The notes: generated from the sequence alone by a model not told the origin. DNA of 64,000 nt from Nonomuraea polychroma (GCF_004011505.1 NZ_SAUN01000001.1:7839501-7903500), one strand, 5' to 3'. Counted from the first letter of the stretch, positions 46,251 to 55,268 are shown. A program made the numbers and translations.

Positions 46251-46285
46251 CCCGCCGCTCCTCCAGACGACGGCACTCCCTCGCC
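46251..46285. repeat. 35-bp direct repeat, copy 1
   Basis: Begins CCCGCCGCTCCTCCAGACGA and is identical to 46363-46397. Sits just upstream of the RecB-family start codon. Copies are 112 bp apart. Confidence 0.85.
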
Positions 46286-46362
46286 CTGCCTATTGGCCTC
46301 ACTCCGTGAGGCAGGCTCGGTCGCCATATGCCGCCGCCTTCCCCCGCTCTGGTCGCTGCGCT

Positions 46363-46397
46363 CCCGCCGCTCCTCCAGACGACGGCACTCCCTCGCC
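46363..46397. repeat. 35-bp direct repeat, copy 2
   Basis: Identical to 46251-46285. Its last base is the first base of the reverse-complemented stop codon of the MBL-fold gene, so the repeat abuts that gene's end. Confidence 0.85.
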
Positions 46398-47113
46398 TAA
46401 TCCTCGTCCGGGTTGAGCTTGATGCCGGAGGTCTTGGTGGCGTTGGGGAGCGGGCCCTCGTCCTCGGCGCCGGCGTCGACGCGGGTCAGCGAACCCGAGA
46501 CCCAGTCGTCGAAGTGCGGCTCGAGGTCGCCGATGGTGACCTCGTCGCCGTGGACGGCCAGCACCCGCGTCTCGTGGGGCAGCGTGAACAGCCGCCCGCC
46601 GATCGAGGTCAGCTGGTCCGCCAGCGCCGGGTATTCGCCGCCCAGCTTGCCGGGGCCGTCGGCCTGCAGGGCCTTGCCCGTGAACACGGCCCCGAGCCCC
46701 TCGCAGTAGAGCGACACGCCCCCAGGGGTCACGCCCGGCGTCTCCATGACGTCGAGCTGGACTTCGGCCACCTCGAAGATGCCGTCGTCCTCCATGTCGA
46801 TGTCGGGCCAGGTCTCCGACCAGGTTTCCCGCCACAGGGGCTTGTCCTTGGGGTGCAGGGCCACCACGGCCTCGTCCCTGCTGGCCACCTCGATGGCGGC
46901 CCCGACGTGGTCGGGCAGGCCCGCCGTGCAGATGACGGCCAGCACTTCACGCTCGCCCACCTGCTCCATGATCTTCTCGGAGTCGCGGGCCGGGTCGATG
47001 ACGATCACTTCGTCGTCGTCGCCCACGATCCAGGTGTTGTTCTCGACCTTGTGCTCGGTGCCGTCGATGTCGACGACGCCCTCGGTCACCACTCGCTCGA
47101 TACGCGCTGTCAC
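46397..47113 (-). CDS. MBL-fold protein lacking most metal ligands
   Basis: 238 residues from GTG 47113 (MTARIERVVTEGVVDIDG); a longer frame to 47218 is less likely. The order of segments follows MBL hydrolases, but the ligand motifs are changed: where THxHxDH is expected it reads CTAGLPDHVGA, TPGH is TPGVTPGG, TGDTL is TGKALQ, while VHGDE retains one histidine. At most two or three ligands remain, so hydrolase activity is doubtful. Probably a regulatory or structural homologue. In line with DUF6758-like and RecB-family genes on the same strand. Confidence 0.75.
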   Translation of the reverse strand: MTARIERVVTEGVVDIDGTEHKVENNTWIVGDDDEVIVIDPARDSEKIMEQVGEREVLAVICTAGLPDHVGAAIEVASRDEAVVALHPKDKPLWRETWSETWPDIDMEDDGIFEVAEVQLDVMETPGVTPGGVSLYCEGLGAVFTGKALQADGPGKLGGEYPALADQLTSIGGRLFTLPHETRVLAVHGDEVTIGDLEPHFDDWVSGSLTRVDAGAEDEGPLPNATKTSGIKLNPDED

Positions 47114-47153
47114 GCCTCCGAACTCTAGTCGGTCTGCCTGACAACGCGACTCG

Positions 47154-47780
47154 CTAATCCTCCAGTCTGGGGGAGAACGCGCCAAAGGGTACGTCAAGCT
47201 CGTGATCCCGGGCGTCAATCAGTGAGAGCTCGGCAAGGGCGATCATGCAACCGGCATCGGCCGGCCAGCAAATCGTCCACAGCCAATTGCCCAGCGCCTC
47301 CCCCGCATAGACGGCACGGTCGCTCTGCCCGTCCACCACCCACAGCGGGGTGGGGTGCCCGAGCACCTCGATCTTGGCGTTCGGCGGGCCGGCGTCGAAC
47401 CCCTCGCCGGGATCGGGACCGCCCAGCCCTGCGAAGGCCGCGCCCAGCCCGATTCCCGGTTCTTCGGCGACCACGAGCATGTCGGCCGGCCCCTCCATCA
47501 GCGACGGCCCGGTCAGCGCGACCACGCTGGCGCGCGCGCCGGTGCGCTGGTCACCCACCTCCGCGAAGCCGGTCACCAGCCAGCCTGCCGGCAACGGCCA
47601 CGGCAGCCACACAGGCACCACGGAATTCTTCCGCATCGCCTCGAGCGCCGTGCTGGTCGGCGGCCACGGGGGCTGATAGGGCAGGACATCACCGTGCGTG
47701 TCGCATCGATACGCACTCGACCAGGCGCTCGGCCCGTGAAGCGGGCCAAAACACCGTGGGCAGGTTGGAGCCGCTCTCAC
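47154..47780 (-). CDS. DUF6758-like conserved actinobacterial protein
   Basis: 208 residues, start GTG 47780. The N-terminus CPRCFGPLHGPSAWSSAYRC suggests a small zinc ribbon. PVWLPWPLPAGWLVTGFAEV and GEALGNWLWTICWP resemble the actinobacterial family I recall as DUF6758. No membrane helix or catalytic motif is evident. It starts the minus-strand run continuing to the MBL-fold and RecB-family genes (gap 40 bp). Confidence 0.7.
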   Translation of the reverse strand: MRAAPTCPRCFGPLHGPSAWSSAYRCDTHGDVLPYQPPWPPTSTALEAMRKNSVVPVWLPWPLPAGWLVTGFAEVGDQRTGARASVVALTGPSLMEGPADMLVVAEEPGIGLGAAFAGLGGPDPGEGFDAGPPNAKIEVLGHPTPLWVVDGQSDRAVYAGEALGNWLWTICWPADAGCMIALAELSLIDARDHELDVPFGAFSPRLED

Positions 47781-47854
47781 AACTACCCACGGTGCGTTCT
47801 CTGGCAGGGCCCCGTCAAGGCCGCATCTCGTTATCCCGTCGTAATCTTGGCCAT

Positions 47855-48250
47855 GTGCGCGTAAATTGTGTTGGCGCGATCATCGTCGACGACGCCGGCC
47901 GGATTCTCCTGATCAAGCGGGGACACCCGCCCGGCATGGGCCTGTGGTCGATCCCCGGCGGCCGCCTGGAACCCGGCGAGAGCGACGCCGACGGCGTGCG
48001 GCGCGAGGTCCTGGAGGAGACGGGACTGTGGGTGGAGGTGGGCCGCCTGGCCGGCACGGTCGAGCGCCCCGGCCCCGGCCGCGTCACGTACGTGATCCGC
48101 GACTACCTGGCCACCGTGGCCGACGGCGTGCCGACGGCCGGGGACGACGCCGCCGAGGTGCGCTGGTGCACGGCGGACGAGCTGGCCCGCCTGCCGCTCT
48201 CCGCGGGCCTGCTCGATGCCTTGACCGGCTGGGGCGTGCTGCCGGCTTGA
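47855..48250 (+). CDS. NUDIX hydrolase
   Basis: 131 residues from GTG 47855. The Nudix box GGRLEPGESDADGVRREVLE followed by ETGL matches G-x5-E-x7-R-E-x2-E-E-x-G. It would hydrolyse a nucleoside diphosphate derivative; substrate unknown. The frame is open far upstream, but that region is antisense to the DUF6758-like gene. No strong ribosome site decides between GTG 47855 and internal starts. Convergent with the propeller gene (three-base gap). Confidence 0.85.
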   Translation: MRVNCVGAIIVDDAGRILLIKRGHPPGMGLWSIPGGRLEPGESDADGVRREVLEETGLWVEVGRLAGTVERPGPGRVTYVIRDYLATVADGVPTAGDDAAEVRWCTADELARLPLSAGLLDALTGWGVLPA

Positions 48251-48253
48251 GAC

Positions 48254-51200
48254 CTACCTGCTTGACGTGAGACTCGAACTCCACAGGATGAGGTGGTCGG
48301 CGTTGTAGGTCGTGGACCGCCCGAGCGCCACGACCTCCGTCCCCGACACGGCCACCGCCGTCAGCCACTGCATGCCCTGTCCCGCCAGCCTGTCCTTGGT
48401 GAGCGCCATGCGGTTCCACGACAACCCGTCCTGGGACGTCCAAGCCGCGCTGTCGCCCTCGCCCGCGACGCCGTGCCAGCCGACCGCCACCAGGCCCTCC
48501 TTCGCCGCGGCCAGGTCGTGCACGGCGGCCGCCTGGTCCGCGGGCAGCCAGGCCGTCTGCCACGTCGAGCCGTCGTCGTCGGAGACGGCGGCGAAAGCCC
48601 GCCGCGATCCGGCCGTCATAGCGGTGCCGATGGCCACCAGCTTGTCCTGATAGGTGGCGATCTGGCGGAGCCCGGCCGACGTGGCGTCCGGCGGGGCGAC
48701 GCGGGGGCGCGCGCTCCAGTTGACACCGTCCTCGGAGTGCCACACCACGCTGCTCTCCTCGGCGGCCGTTCCCGAGCCGCCCACCGCCACGAACCCGTCC
48801 GCGGTGGCGACCACGTCGTGGATGCGCACGCCCGAGCCGCCCTGCGGCAGCTTCTTCGATCGGGTGTACTTGCGCAGGTCGGAGGTGAACCACATGGCCG
48901 CGTTCACCGCGCCGGCCTGGTCGCGGTCCTCGCCGGCCAGCACGTAGCCCTTCTCCCCCGCGGCCACCACATGGGTCCCCAGGTACGGGTGGTCGGGCCG
49001 GCGGGTCAGATCGCCCGAGACGGCCACCTTCTTCCAGCTTTCACCGTCGGTGGAGGTGACGAGCAGGGGGTCGGTGATGGACACGTTGGTCTCGGTGCCG
49101 CCGACGGCCAGCCAGCCGCGGGCGCCGTGCGCCACGTCCTCCAGCCGCTGCCGTCCTGGACCTCCGAGGCTCATGGACTTCCAGCTCTGCCAGTTCTTGA
49201 TCGTCCACAGGCCGGCGTCGCCCGAGGCCGAGCCGACGGCCACGTACCGGCCGGCGTAGCTGGTGATGCCGGTGGTCTCGCGGGCGATGCGGGTCAGGCC
49301 CTCCACCTCGCCCAGGGGCACGCGCGAGGCCTGACCGCGCGGCGGCGCGGACATGAGCACCAGTTGGTTGTCGACGTCGGTGACCGCCTGGTCGCCGCCG
49401 GCGAACAGGGTGCCGCGGTCGGAGATCGTGAACCCGCGCAACGTCGCGCCCGGCAGGTTGCCGAGGTCGGTCCGCTTGGCCCAGGCACGCCCGTCCGTGG
49501 TGGTCAGCACCGAGTACCGGCTGAGGCCGGCCTGCGTGATCGCCGCGACGCCTCCCGGGTAGGAGATCAGCGACTCCACGCCGACGCTCTCGCCGCTCAG
49601 GTCACCGATGGCGCCGCACTGCGACCACTCCGCCCCGTTCGGAGAGCAGTAGACGCGTACGTCCCCCGTGACCGTGCGCTGCCGCGTCGGCACCAGGACG
49701 AACCGCTTGGGCAGCACCGCAAGCGTGCCGGTACGCGGCACGGCCTCGGGCAACTGGAAACCGGTGGCCTGCCAGGTGCGCCCGCCGTCGGCCGACCGGA
49801 CCACCCGCGAACCCTCGCCCTCCGCGGGGAGCCCGATAGCCACGACGGTGTCGCCCCTGGCGACCACGGCCTTGAACTCCCGTACCTCCAGCCCTGTGCT
49901 GTCGGCCCGCTCCCACGTGCGGCCGTCATCGGAACGCCAGACCGCCGGCCCGGTCGCGCCGTCGTCCCCGGTCGTGCGCCCGACCGCGACGAACCCAGAC
50001 GCCGTCCTGACGATGTCGTGGATCTGGTCGCCGGGCCGGAAGGCGGCCGTCCCCTGCGCCTCCACGGCCTGCCAGCTGTAGCCGTCGGTGCTGGTCCACA
50101 GGCCGCGCTCACCCGACTGGCCGTCGCCGCCGCTGGCCAGCCAGCGTCCGTTGCCGCCGACCACCCGCTGGACGGTGGGGGTGGAGGCGCCGCTCACCTG
50201 ACCCAGTTGCCAGTTCTTGCCGCCGTCCGGGGAGAACAGGAACAGCGGGCGCGGCGTCGGGCCGGTCGTGTCGCTGCCGACCGCCACCACGGCGCGGCCG
50301 ACGGACGTCATGTCGTTGAGCTTCTGGTTGGTGCCGTCGCCCGAGGCGGGGACGGTGAACAGCTCGTCTCCCGAGCGGCCGGTGCCCGCCGCCAGGCGCA
50401 GGCCGGGGGCCTCCTCGCCGGTCCACTGCCACACGAGCACACCGGTGGCCACGAGGACGACGGCGGCCAGGGCCAGGACGATCGGGGCGGCGCGGTTGCC
50501 CCGGCGTACCGGGCTGGACCTGCGTACGGCGGCGGGGGCCGGGCCTCGGTGGTGGCGGCCGCTCGCCCCCTGGGGGCGCGGCGGTCCGGTGGCGACCAGG
50601 AGGTCGGGCCGCGTCGGCCGCCCGGCCGGCGGCCGACCGACCCGCCGCACCTCGTCCTCGTCCTCGTGCCCCGTCCCGCGCTCCCCCGCCGTGGCGGCTT
50701 CTTCGGCGCCGGCATGCTGTTCGGCATCGGCACGCCGCTCGGGGCGCTCCTCGGCCCAGGCGGGCTCCTCGGCCGCCGCAGGCTGCCCGCCGGGCTCTTT
50801 GGCGGGGACCACCAGCCGGTACGGGATCGTGCGCGGGTCCCGCCGCGGCGCCGCCTCCGGCTCCTCCGGGGCGCGCTCCCGTTCCGCGCCCTCCCGCTCC
50901 GCGGACTCCCGCCCGGCAGGCGGCTGCGCGGCGGCGTCCCGCCCAGCGGTCTCGGGCGGCCCGGAGTCGTGTGCCGCGAGCTCACGCGCGGCAGGCTCAG
51001 GCGCGGCAGCCTCACGGGCCGCGGGCTCGTGGGTGGCGCGCTCGTGCGCCACAGACTTGTCGCGGCCGGGCTCGTGCGCCGCAGGCTCGGGCGCCGGGGG
51101 CGGTCCCGCTTCGGCGGGCGGTCCCGGCGGGCCGCCGGCCACGAGCTTGTCCGGGCGGTTGACGATGCGACGCGGGCGGCGGCGCGGCTCGGCCTCGGGC

Positions 51201-51454
51201 TCCGCCGTCGGTGAGCTGTACGGCATTCGCCCCTTGGGCGCCTCCGGCGGCTCCTCCCCCGGCACAGGCGCGGCGAAGGGCGGCATGCCCCACGGGGAAG
51301 TCAGGGGTAAGCCCCTGGCCCGATCGTCCGTGGGGCCGGGCGGGGAATGGCTGATCCTGGGCTCTGGGGAAGAGTGCGGTTCCGACGTGCTCTCGGAACG
51401 CGGGTCGTCGTCACCCGGCGGTCGCCGTGGCGGTTCGCTGGGGCCGGAGGCCAC
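48254..51454 (-). CDS. membrane-anchored Asp-box beta-propeller protein with disordered cytoplasmic region
   Basis: 1,066 residues. Start GTG 51454 has a strong AGGAGGT about seven bases upstream. The first ~315 residues are disordered and rich in Pro, Glu, Ala and Arg. One membrane helix (APIVLALAAVVLVATGVLVW, about residues 322-342) follows. The outer ~720 residues carry about nine Asp-box units of the S-x-D-x-G-x-x-W type: SPDGGKNW, STDGYSW, SDDGRTW, SADGGRTW, TTDGRAW, STDGESW, SEDGVNW, SDDDGSTW and SQDGLSW. That pattern predicts one or two beta-propellers as in sialidase/BNR or photosystem-assembly-like proteins. No sialidase arginine triad was identified. Likely extracellular binding or sensing; the long cytoplasmic part could meet a kinase or cytoskeletal partner. 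Confidence 0.85.
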   Translation of the reverse strand: MASGPSEPPRRPPGDDDPRSESTSEPHSSPEPRISHSPPGPTDDRARGLPLTSPWGMPPFAAPVPGEEPPEAPKGRMPYSSPTAEPEAEPRRRPRRIVNRPDKLVAGGPPGPPAEAGPPPAPEPAAHEPGRDKSVAHERATHEPAAREAAAPEPAARELAAHDSGPPETAGRDAAAQPPAGRESAEREGAERERAPEEPEAAPRRDPRTIPYRLVVPAKEPGGQPAAAEEPAWAEERPERRADAEQHAGAEEAATAGERGTGHEDEDEVRRVGRPPAGRPTRPDLLVATGPPRPQGASGRHHRGPAPAAVRRSSPVRRGNRAAPIVLALAAVVLVATGVLVWQWTGEEAPGLRLAAGTGRSGDELFTVPASGDGTNQKLNDMTSVGRAVVAVGSDTTGPTPRPLFLFSPDGGKNWQLGQVSGASTPTVQRVVGGNGRWLASGGDGQSGERGLWTSTDGYSWQAVEAQGTAAFRPGDQIHDIVRTASGFVAVGRTTGDDGATGPAVWRSDDGRTWERADSTGLEVREFKAVVARGDTVVAIGLPAEGEGSRVVRSADGGRTWQATGFQLPEAVPRTGTLAVLPKRFVLVPTRQRTVTGDVRVYCSPNGAEWSQCGAIGDLSGESVGVESLISYPGGVAAITQAGLSRYSVLTTTDGRAWAKRTDLGNLPGATLRGFTISDRGTLFAGGDQAVTDVDNQLVLMSAPPRGQASRVPLGEVEGLTRIARETTGITSYAGRYVAVGSASGDAGLWTIKNWQSWKSMSLGGPGRQRLEDVAHGARGWLAVGGTETNVSITDPLLVTSTDGESWKKVAVSGDLTRRPDHPYLGTHVVAAGEKGYVLAGEDRDQAGAVNAAMWFTSDLRKYTRSKKLPQGGSGVRIHDVVATADGFVAVGGSGTAAEESSVVWHSEDGVNWSARPRVAPPDATSAGLRQIATYQDKLVAIGTAMTAGSRRAFAAVSDDDGSTWQTAWLPADQAAAVHDLAAAKEGLVAVGWHGVAGEGDSAAWTSQDGLSWNRMALTKDRLAGQGMQWLTAVAVSGTEVVALGRSTTYNADHLILWSSSLTSSR

Positions 51455-51692
51455 GCGTCGTACCTCCTAGTCGGACTAGTCGGACGAAAACGGTCACACA
51501 CGGGGACCGTTCCACATCATTTCGAACGTGTTGTCCTCACCCGACGAAGTATCACACGCGCCAACCCTTACCCCGCCGGACCGAAACGATCACCTCCGGG
51601 AGAGCCTCACCGTCCCACAGGATCCAGAGCAGCATGAATGAGCCGGAATAGCGAGACCTCTCTAGCGAGATTCCCCGAACCTCCAGCCCGAT

Positions 51693-52688
51693 TTATCCAG
51701 AAACAGTGCTTATTGACCGCTTCTTGGCTAGATACACGACCCCGAAGGCGTAGGCGCCCAACTGCACCACCACGCCCACGATCGCCTGCCACGGCACCAC
51801 GACCTTGCTCTGGATCAAGGCGTCTTCGAGGCTCCCCGCGGCCGCGCTCATCCCGAACGCCACCATGTTGTTCATGACGTGCAGCGCGATCCCGGCCTCC
51901 AGCCCTCCGGTCCGCACCGCCAGCCACCCCACGACGGCGCCGAAGGCGAACACATCGGCCAGCCCCGCCCACGAGTACCCGTGCACCGACGCGAACAACG
52001 CGGCGCCGATCAGGATGCCCCAGACCGGATTGCGCACGTGCGCCCCGACGGCCTGCAGGAACCAGCCGCGGAAGACGTACTCCTCGGCGGCCGACTGGAA
52101 CGGCACCAGCAGCACGATCACGATGAGCGCGGGCAGGAAACGTTCCCACCCGACCCACCCGAACATGTCGCCTTGCTGCTCGCCGGTCACCACGAGCGCG
52201 ATGACCGTCACGACCTGCCCGAGCACGAGCGCAAGGACGGCCAGCCCGACGCAGCTCATCAGCCATGTCCAGCGCAGCCGCCCGGCCACCGACGAGAGCG
52301 TCCCCGGCCGGCGCCGCTGCAGGAGCGCCGCCGCGCCGAACACGAAGGGAAGCACGAGGGCGAGCCCCAGCAACGTCACGGTCAGCTCGAACATAGGATC
52401 GCCGAACAAGCCCCCTTCGGGGTCGAGCGAGATCGAGATGCCGAGCAACGTCGCCACCACGGCGCCGGCGGACAACACCACCGCCGTGACGACAATGAAC
52501 AGGGCGGCGATCGCGATCGTGCCGACGATCCCCCGCCACGGCCTGGCGACCCCGTTCCTGGCGAGGTGGTCGTAACGCGCCCCCTGGGGCGTCGGCAGAT
52601 ACCAGGACCGCGGCGGAGCGGTGTACGGCGTGCCGTAGGGAAGATGCGGCGGCCCAGGGTTCTGGTGCATTCCGTCATTCTGTCCCAT
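51693..52688 (-). CDS. CPBP-family intramembrane protease
   Basis: 331 residues with a proline- and tyrosine-rich N-terminus (LPYGTPYTAPPRSWYLPTPQ) and about eight helices. The Abi/CPBP motifs are present: EEYVFRGWFLQ (motif 1, E-E-x3-R), ALFASVHG (motif 2, F-x3-H) and LHVMNNMVAF (motif 3). Glutamate and histidine residues are expected in the membrane-embedded metal-dependent active site. Substrate unknown; such proteins process membrane peptides or act in prenyl-protein processing. Confidence 0.88.
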   Translation of the reverse strand: MGQNDGMHQNPGPPHLPYGTPYTAPPRSWYLPTPQGARYDHLARNGVARPWRGIVGTIAIAALFIVVTAVVLSAGAVVATLLGISISLDPEGGLFGDPMFELTVTLLGLALVLPFVFGAAALLQRRRPGTLSSVAGRLRWTWLMSCVGLAVLALVLGQVVTVIALVVTGEQQGDMFGWVGWERFLPALIVIVLLVPFQSAAEEYVFRGWFLQAVGAHVRNPVWGILIGAALFASVHGYSWAGLADVFAFGAVVGWLAVRTGGLEAGIALHVMNNMVAFGMSAAAGSLEDALIQSKVVVPWQAIVGVVVQLGAYAFGVVYLAKKRSISTVSG

Positions 52689-52770
52689 CTGGTGCGCATT
52701 AGTTCACAGACGGGCCGCCCTTTTAGGCGGATGCTCTGGGCCATAGGCATTTCGACCCTGGGAGCAATCC

Positions 52771-53466
52771 ATGTCAAGGCTGGGACCTGTCATCACCCTC
52801 GCGGCGGGAGCTGTGCTCGCCGGGGGGCTCGGTGTCGCCAGCATCATCGCGACACCGGCGGCGAACACCACGGCCGCCGCCCCCGAGAACAACCCTGCCG
52901 CGCAAGCCCCCGCGGCGGAGGAGAACACCGCACAGCCGTCCCCCTCACCGACGCAGTCGGAGGAGAAGCGGATCGAGAAGGCCGACTACGCCGGGCGGGT
53001 CAAGGGCAACGGCGCCCTTATCGCGATCTCGATCAGGGACGGCAAGGCCGTCGGCTACTTCTGCGACGGCCGCACCGAGGCCTGGTTCAAGGGCGGCCAG
53101 TCCGCCGACGGCGTGAGCCTGAAGGGCGTCGGCGGCGGCCAGCTGACCGCGGAGCTGGGCGACGGCCAGGCCAAGGGCCGCGTCTCCGTCGCCGGCAAGC
53201 AGTGGAGCTTCGCCGCTCCCACGGCGGTCAAGCCGTCCGGCCTGTACCGGGCCACCGCCCTCGTCCGGGGAGCCCAGTTCCGGGCAGGCTGGATCAGGGT
53301 GAAGAACCCGAACGGCGGCTACACCACGGTCGGCGCCGCCTCCGAGGGCGGGAGCCCCGTGCCGGTCCCCGAGCTGAACGGCGACCAGCCGACCGCGCCG
53401 CTGACGGTTGGCGACACCACGATCTACCCCAAGGACGTCGACGGCTTCATCGAGGAGATGCAATGA
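52771..53466 (+). CDS. secreted or membrane-tethered protein of unknown function
   Basis: 231 residues. An N-terminal hydrophobic segment (ITLAAGAVLAGGLGVASIIA) is followed by a long Ala/Pro/Glu-rich linker to about residue 70, then a globular beta-rich domain with one cysteine (GKAVGYFCDGRTEAWFKG). No lipobox is present, so it is an uncleaved anchor or signal peptide. The gene overlaps the next by four bases (ATGA), suggesting that the product acts with the downstream DUF6529-like membrane protein. Confidence 0.7.
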   Translation: MSRLGPVITLAAGAVLAGGLGVASIIATPAANTTAAAPENNPAAQAPAAEENTAQPSPSPTQSEEKRIEKADYAGRVKGNGALIAISIRDGKAVGYFCDGRTEAWFKGGQSADGVSLKGVGGGQLTAELGDGQAKGRVSVAGKQWSFAAPTAVKPSGLYRATALVRGAQFRAGWIRVKNPNGGYTTVGAASEGGSPVPVPELNGDQPTAPLTVGDTTIYPKDVDGFIEEMQ

Positions 53467-54008
53467 CCGCCATTCACCAGCGCCCCTCGCGCAGCCTGAC
53501 CCCGTTGCTGGTACCGCTGCTGATCGGCGGCCTCGTGGCGCTCGCGCTCGGCGTCTACGGCCGGGTGCACACGCCCACCGGCTTCGCGGTCGGCGTGGCC
53601 GGCTTCTCCGCCGCGCTGCCCATGAAGGTGTGGCTGACGACGGGCGCGTTCGTGCTGGCGATCGTGCAGGTCGTCTCGGCCCTGTCGATGTGGGGCAAGC
53701 TCGGGATCACCATCCCGCCCGCCGTGCACCGCTGGTCGGGACGGCTGGCGTTCGTGCTGACGATCCCGGTCGCCTTCCACTGCCTCTACGCCCTCGGCCT
53801 GCAGTACGACGTGCCGCGCGTGCTGGCGCACTCGCTCCTCGGCTGCTTCTTTTACGGGGTGTTCACCGCGAAGATGCTGGCCCTGCCCAAGCGGGACGCG
53901 CCCGGCTGGACGCTGCCGGTGCTCGGCGGGCTGGCGTTCACCGCGCTGGTGGGGCTCTGGCTCACGTCGTCGTTCTGGTTCTTCACCGCGATCGGCTTCA
54001 AGGTTTGA
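53463..54008 (+). CDS. DUF6529-like membrane protein, cytochrome b561-like histidines
   Basis: 181 residues with about five helices. Histidines in or beside helices (AVHRWSGRLAF, VAFHCLYAL, LAHSLLGCFFYG) are spaced like haem ligands of b561/ferric-reductase-type proteins. I recall this actinobacterial family as DUF6529. The start overlaps the previous stop (ATGA). The stop codon at 54006-54008 sits exactly at the likely transposon boundary, so the native C-terminus may have been changed. Confidence 0.7.
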   Translation: MTAIHQRPSRSLTPLLVPLLIGGLVALALGVYGRVHTPTGFAVGVAGFSAALPMKVWLTTGAFVLAIVQVVSALSMWGKLGITIPPAVHRWSGRLAFVLTIPVAFHCLYALGLQYDVPRVLAHSLLGCFFYGVFTAKMLALPKRDAPGWTLPVLGGLAFTALVGLWLTSSFWFFTAIGFKV

Positions 54009-54190
54009 CTGCTCCCACGCCTGAAGGTGGGGATTCCTGGCTCACGCTGCCTGACGGTCCAGCGGACAGTCGGGTCTTATGCGATCAGCACCAGCCGGGT
54101 TCAGACCAGCCCGGACCAGCATCACGCGTGCGGAGTTCTTGTCTCTCGGGGAGACGGCTCCGCACGCGGCGCAGGTGTAGGTACGTTCGG
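54009..54190 (-). ncRNA. candidate omega RNA (reRNA) region of the TnpB element
   Basis: Inferred from family rules: the guide-RNA scaffold overlaps the tnpB 3' end and continues through the right end, finishing with a hairpin (CCCACCTTCAGGCGTGGG on the minus strand). The guide would be host sequence starting at about 54008 and running to lower coordinates. Limits are approximate. Confidence 0.4.
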
Positions 54191-55268
54191 AAAGAGGTAG
54201 TGCGTGCTTGGTTCTCGCTCCGCACTGTGCGCAGTCCATGGTGGTATGAGCGGGGCTGACGAGCCGCAGGTCACGGCGGTGCTTGCGGGCCATCTCGACC
54301 AGGGCGCGCTTGGTCGCACCGATGGCCGCGTCGGCGGCCTTACGCGCCATGCTGGACTTGGCCAGGAACTTCGGGCGGAAGTCCTCTGCCGCGATCACGT
54401 CATGGTCGCGGACGACCTTCTTGGCCCACTTGCGGCCGCTGTCCTGGCGCTGGCGGGCGATCTTCTTGTACTGCTTGGCGCGCAGCTTCTTCGCCGTGCG
54501 GTAGCCCTTCGAGCCCGGCTGTCCCGGGGCGGGTTTTCGGCGGGCCATCATCCGGTCGTAGCGGGCCAGCTTCTTCGCGGCCTGCTTGCCGTACTCGGCG
54601 TGCGGCAGGTCATGGTCGTCGCTGGTGGTGGTGGCGACCTCTGTCACGCCCCAGTCGATGCCTATCGCCTGCCCGGTGGCGGGCAGCGGCTCGGCCTGGG
54701 CGGGGACGACGAACGAGCAATACCAGTGGCCGAGGCTGTCCCGGTAAACACGCACGCTGGACGGGTCGGCGGGCAGGTCGCGGGACCACACCACGGTCAG
54801 GATGATGTTCCCGGCCAGGTGCAGGCGTCTGTCCTTGAGGCGGAAGCCGCGCCGCGTGTAGTTCAGGCTCGGGTCGGCCAGGTCCTTCTTCTTGAAGCGG
54901 GGCATCCCGGCCCGCTGCCGGACGGGCAGCCGGCCGGTGATGTCCTTGACTGCCTTGGCGCGGGACCTGGCGAAGTCGCGGATGATCTGCTGCTGCGGCA
55001 CCGACGCCCCCGCCGCAAGCCATTCGTACTCAGCCCGCCAGCCGGTCAGCATCTTGTCGAGCTGGGCCGGGCCACAGGTCTGCTTGTCGTCTGGGTGGGT
55101 CTTGTTGTGCAGGTACACCGTCTTGGACGTTGCCACGCACTGGTTCCACACCCAACGGCAGCGATCCCACTCACCCAGCAAGGCGCGGCTTGCCGTGCGC
55201 GACACGCGAAGCCGGTAGGTGTAGCGGGTGTGCCCGGCGCCCTCGCCCGGATTCGCTGCCGCACTCAT
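54042..55268 (-). CDS. tnpB: TnpB RNA-guided nuclease (IS605 OrfB)
   Basis: 408 residues, apparently intact. RuvC residues are Asp205 (AIGIDWGVTE), Glu295 (VIAAEDFRPK) and Asp376 (SPRDKNSARVM). A zinc ribbon is formed by Cys346, Cys349, Cys366 and Cys369. The N-terminal wedge domain starts YTYRLRVSRTASRAL. TnpB proteins use an RNA from the element's 3' end to cut DNA beside a short transposon-associated motif; here that RNA should span the last part of tnpB and 54009-54041. The full catalytic set suggests activity is retained. Confidence 0.9.
   Translation of the reverse strand: MSAAANPGEGAGHTRYTYRLRVSRTASRALLGEWDRCRWVWNQCVATSKTVYLHNKTHPDDKQTCGPAQLDKMLTGWRAEYEWLAAGASVPQQQIIRDFARSRAKAVKDITGRLPVRQRAGMPRFKKKDLADPSLNYTRRGFRLKDRRLHLAGNIILTVVWSRDLPADPSSVRVYRDSLGHWYCSFVVPAQAEPLPATGQAIGIDWGVTEVATTTSDDHDLPHAEYGKQAAKKLARYDRMMARRKPAPGQPGSKGYRTAKKLRAKQYKKIARQRQDSGRKWAKKVVRDHDVIAAEDFRPKFLAKSSMARKAADAAIGATKRALVEMARKHRRDLRLVSPAHTTMDCAQCGARTKHALPLSERTYTCAACGAVSPRDKNSARVMLVRAGLNPAGADRIRPDCPLDRQAA

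Noticed and set aside
46251..46397. CRISPR-like array
   Set aside because: Only two 35-bp copies, one lying at a gene end, with no further units or adjacent cas genes.
48293..51214. 973-codon plus-strand frame antisense to the propeller gene
   Set aside because: High GC keeps the antisense frame open; composition is unnatural, with no start site or family motifs, and the minus-strand gene is clear.
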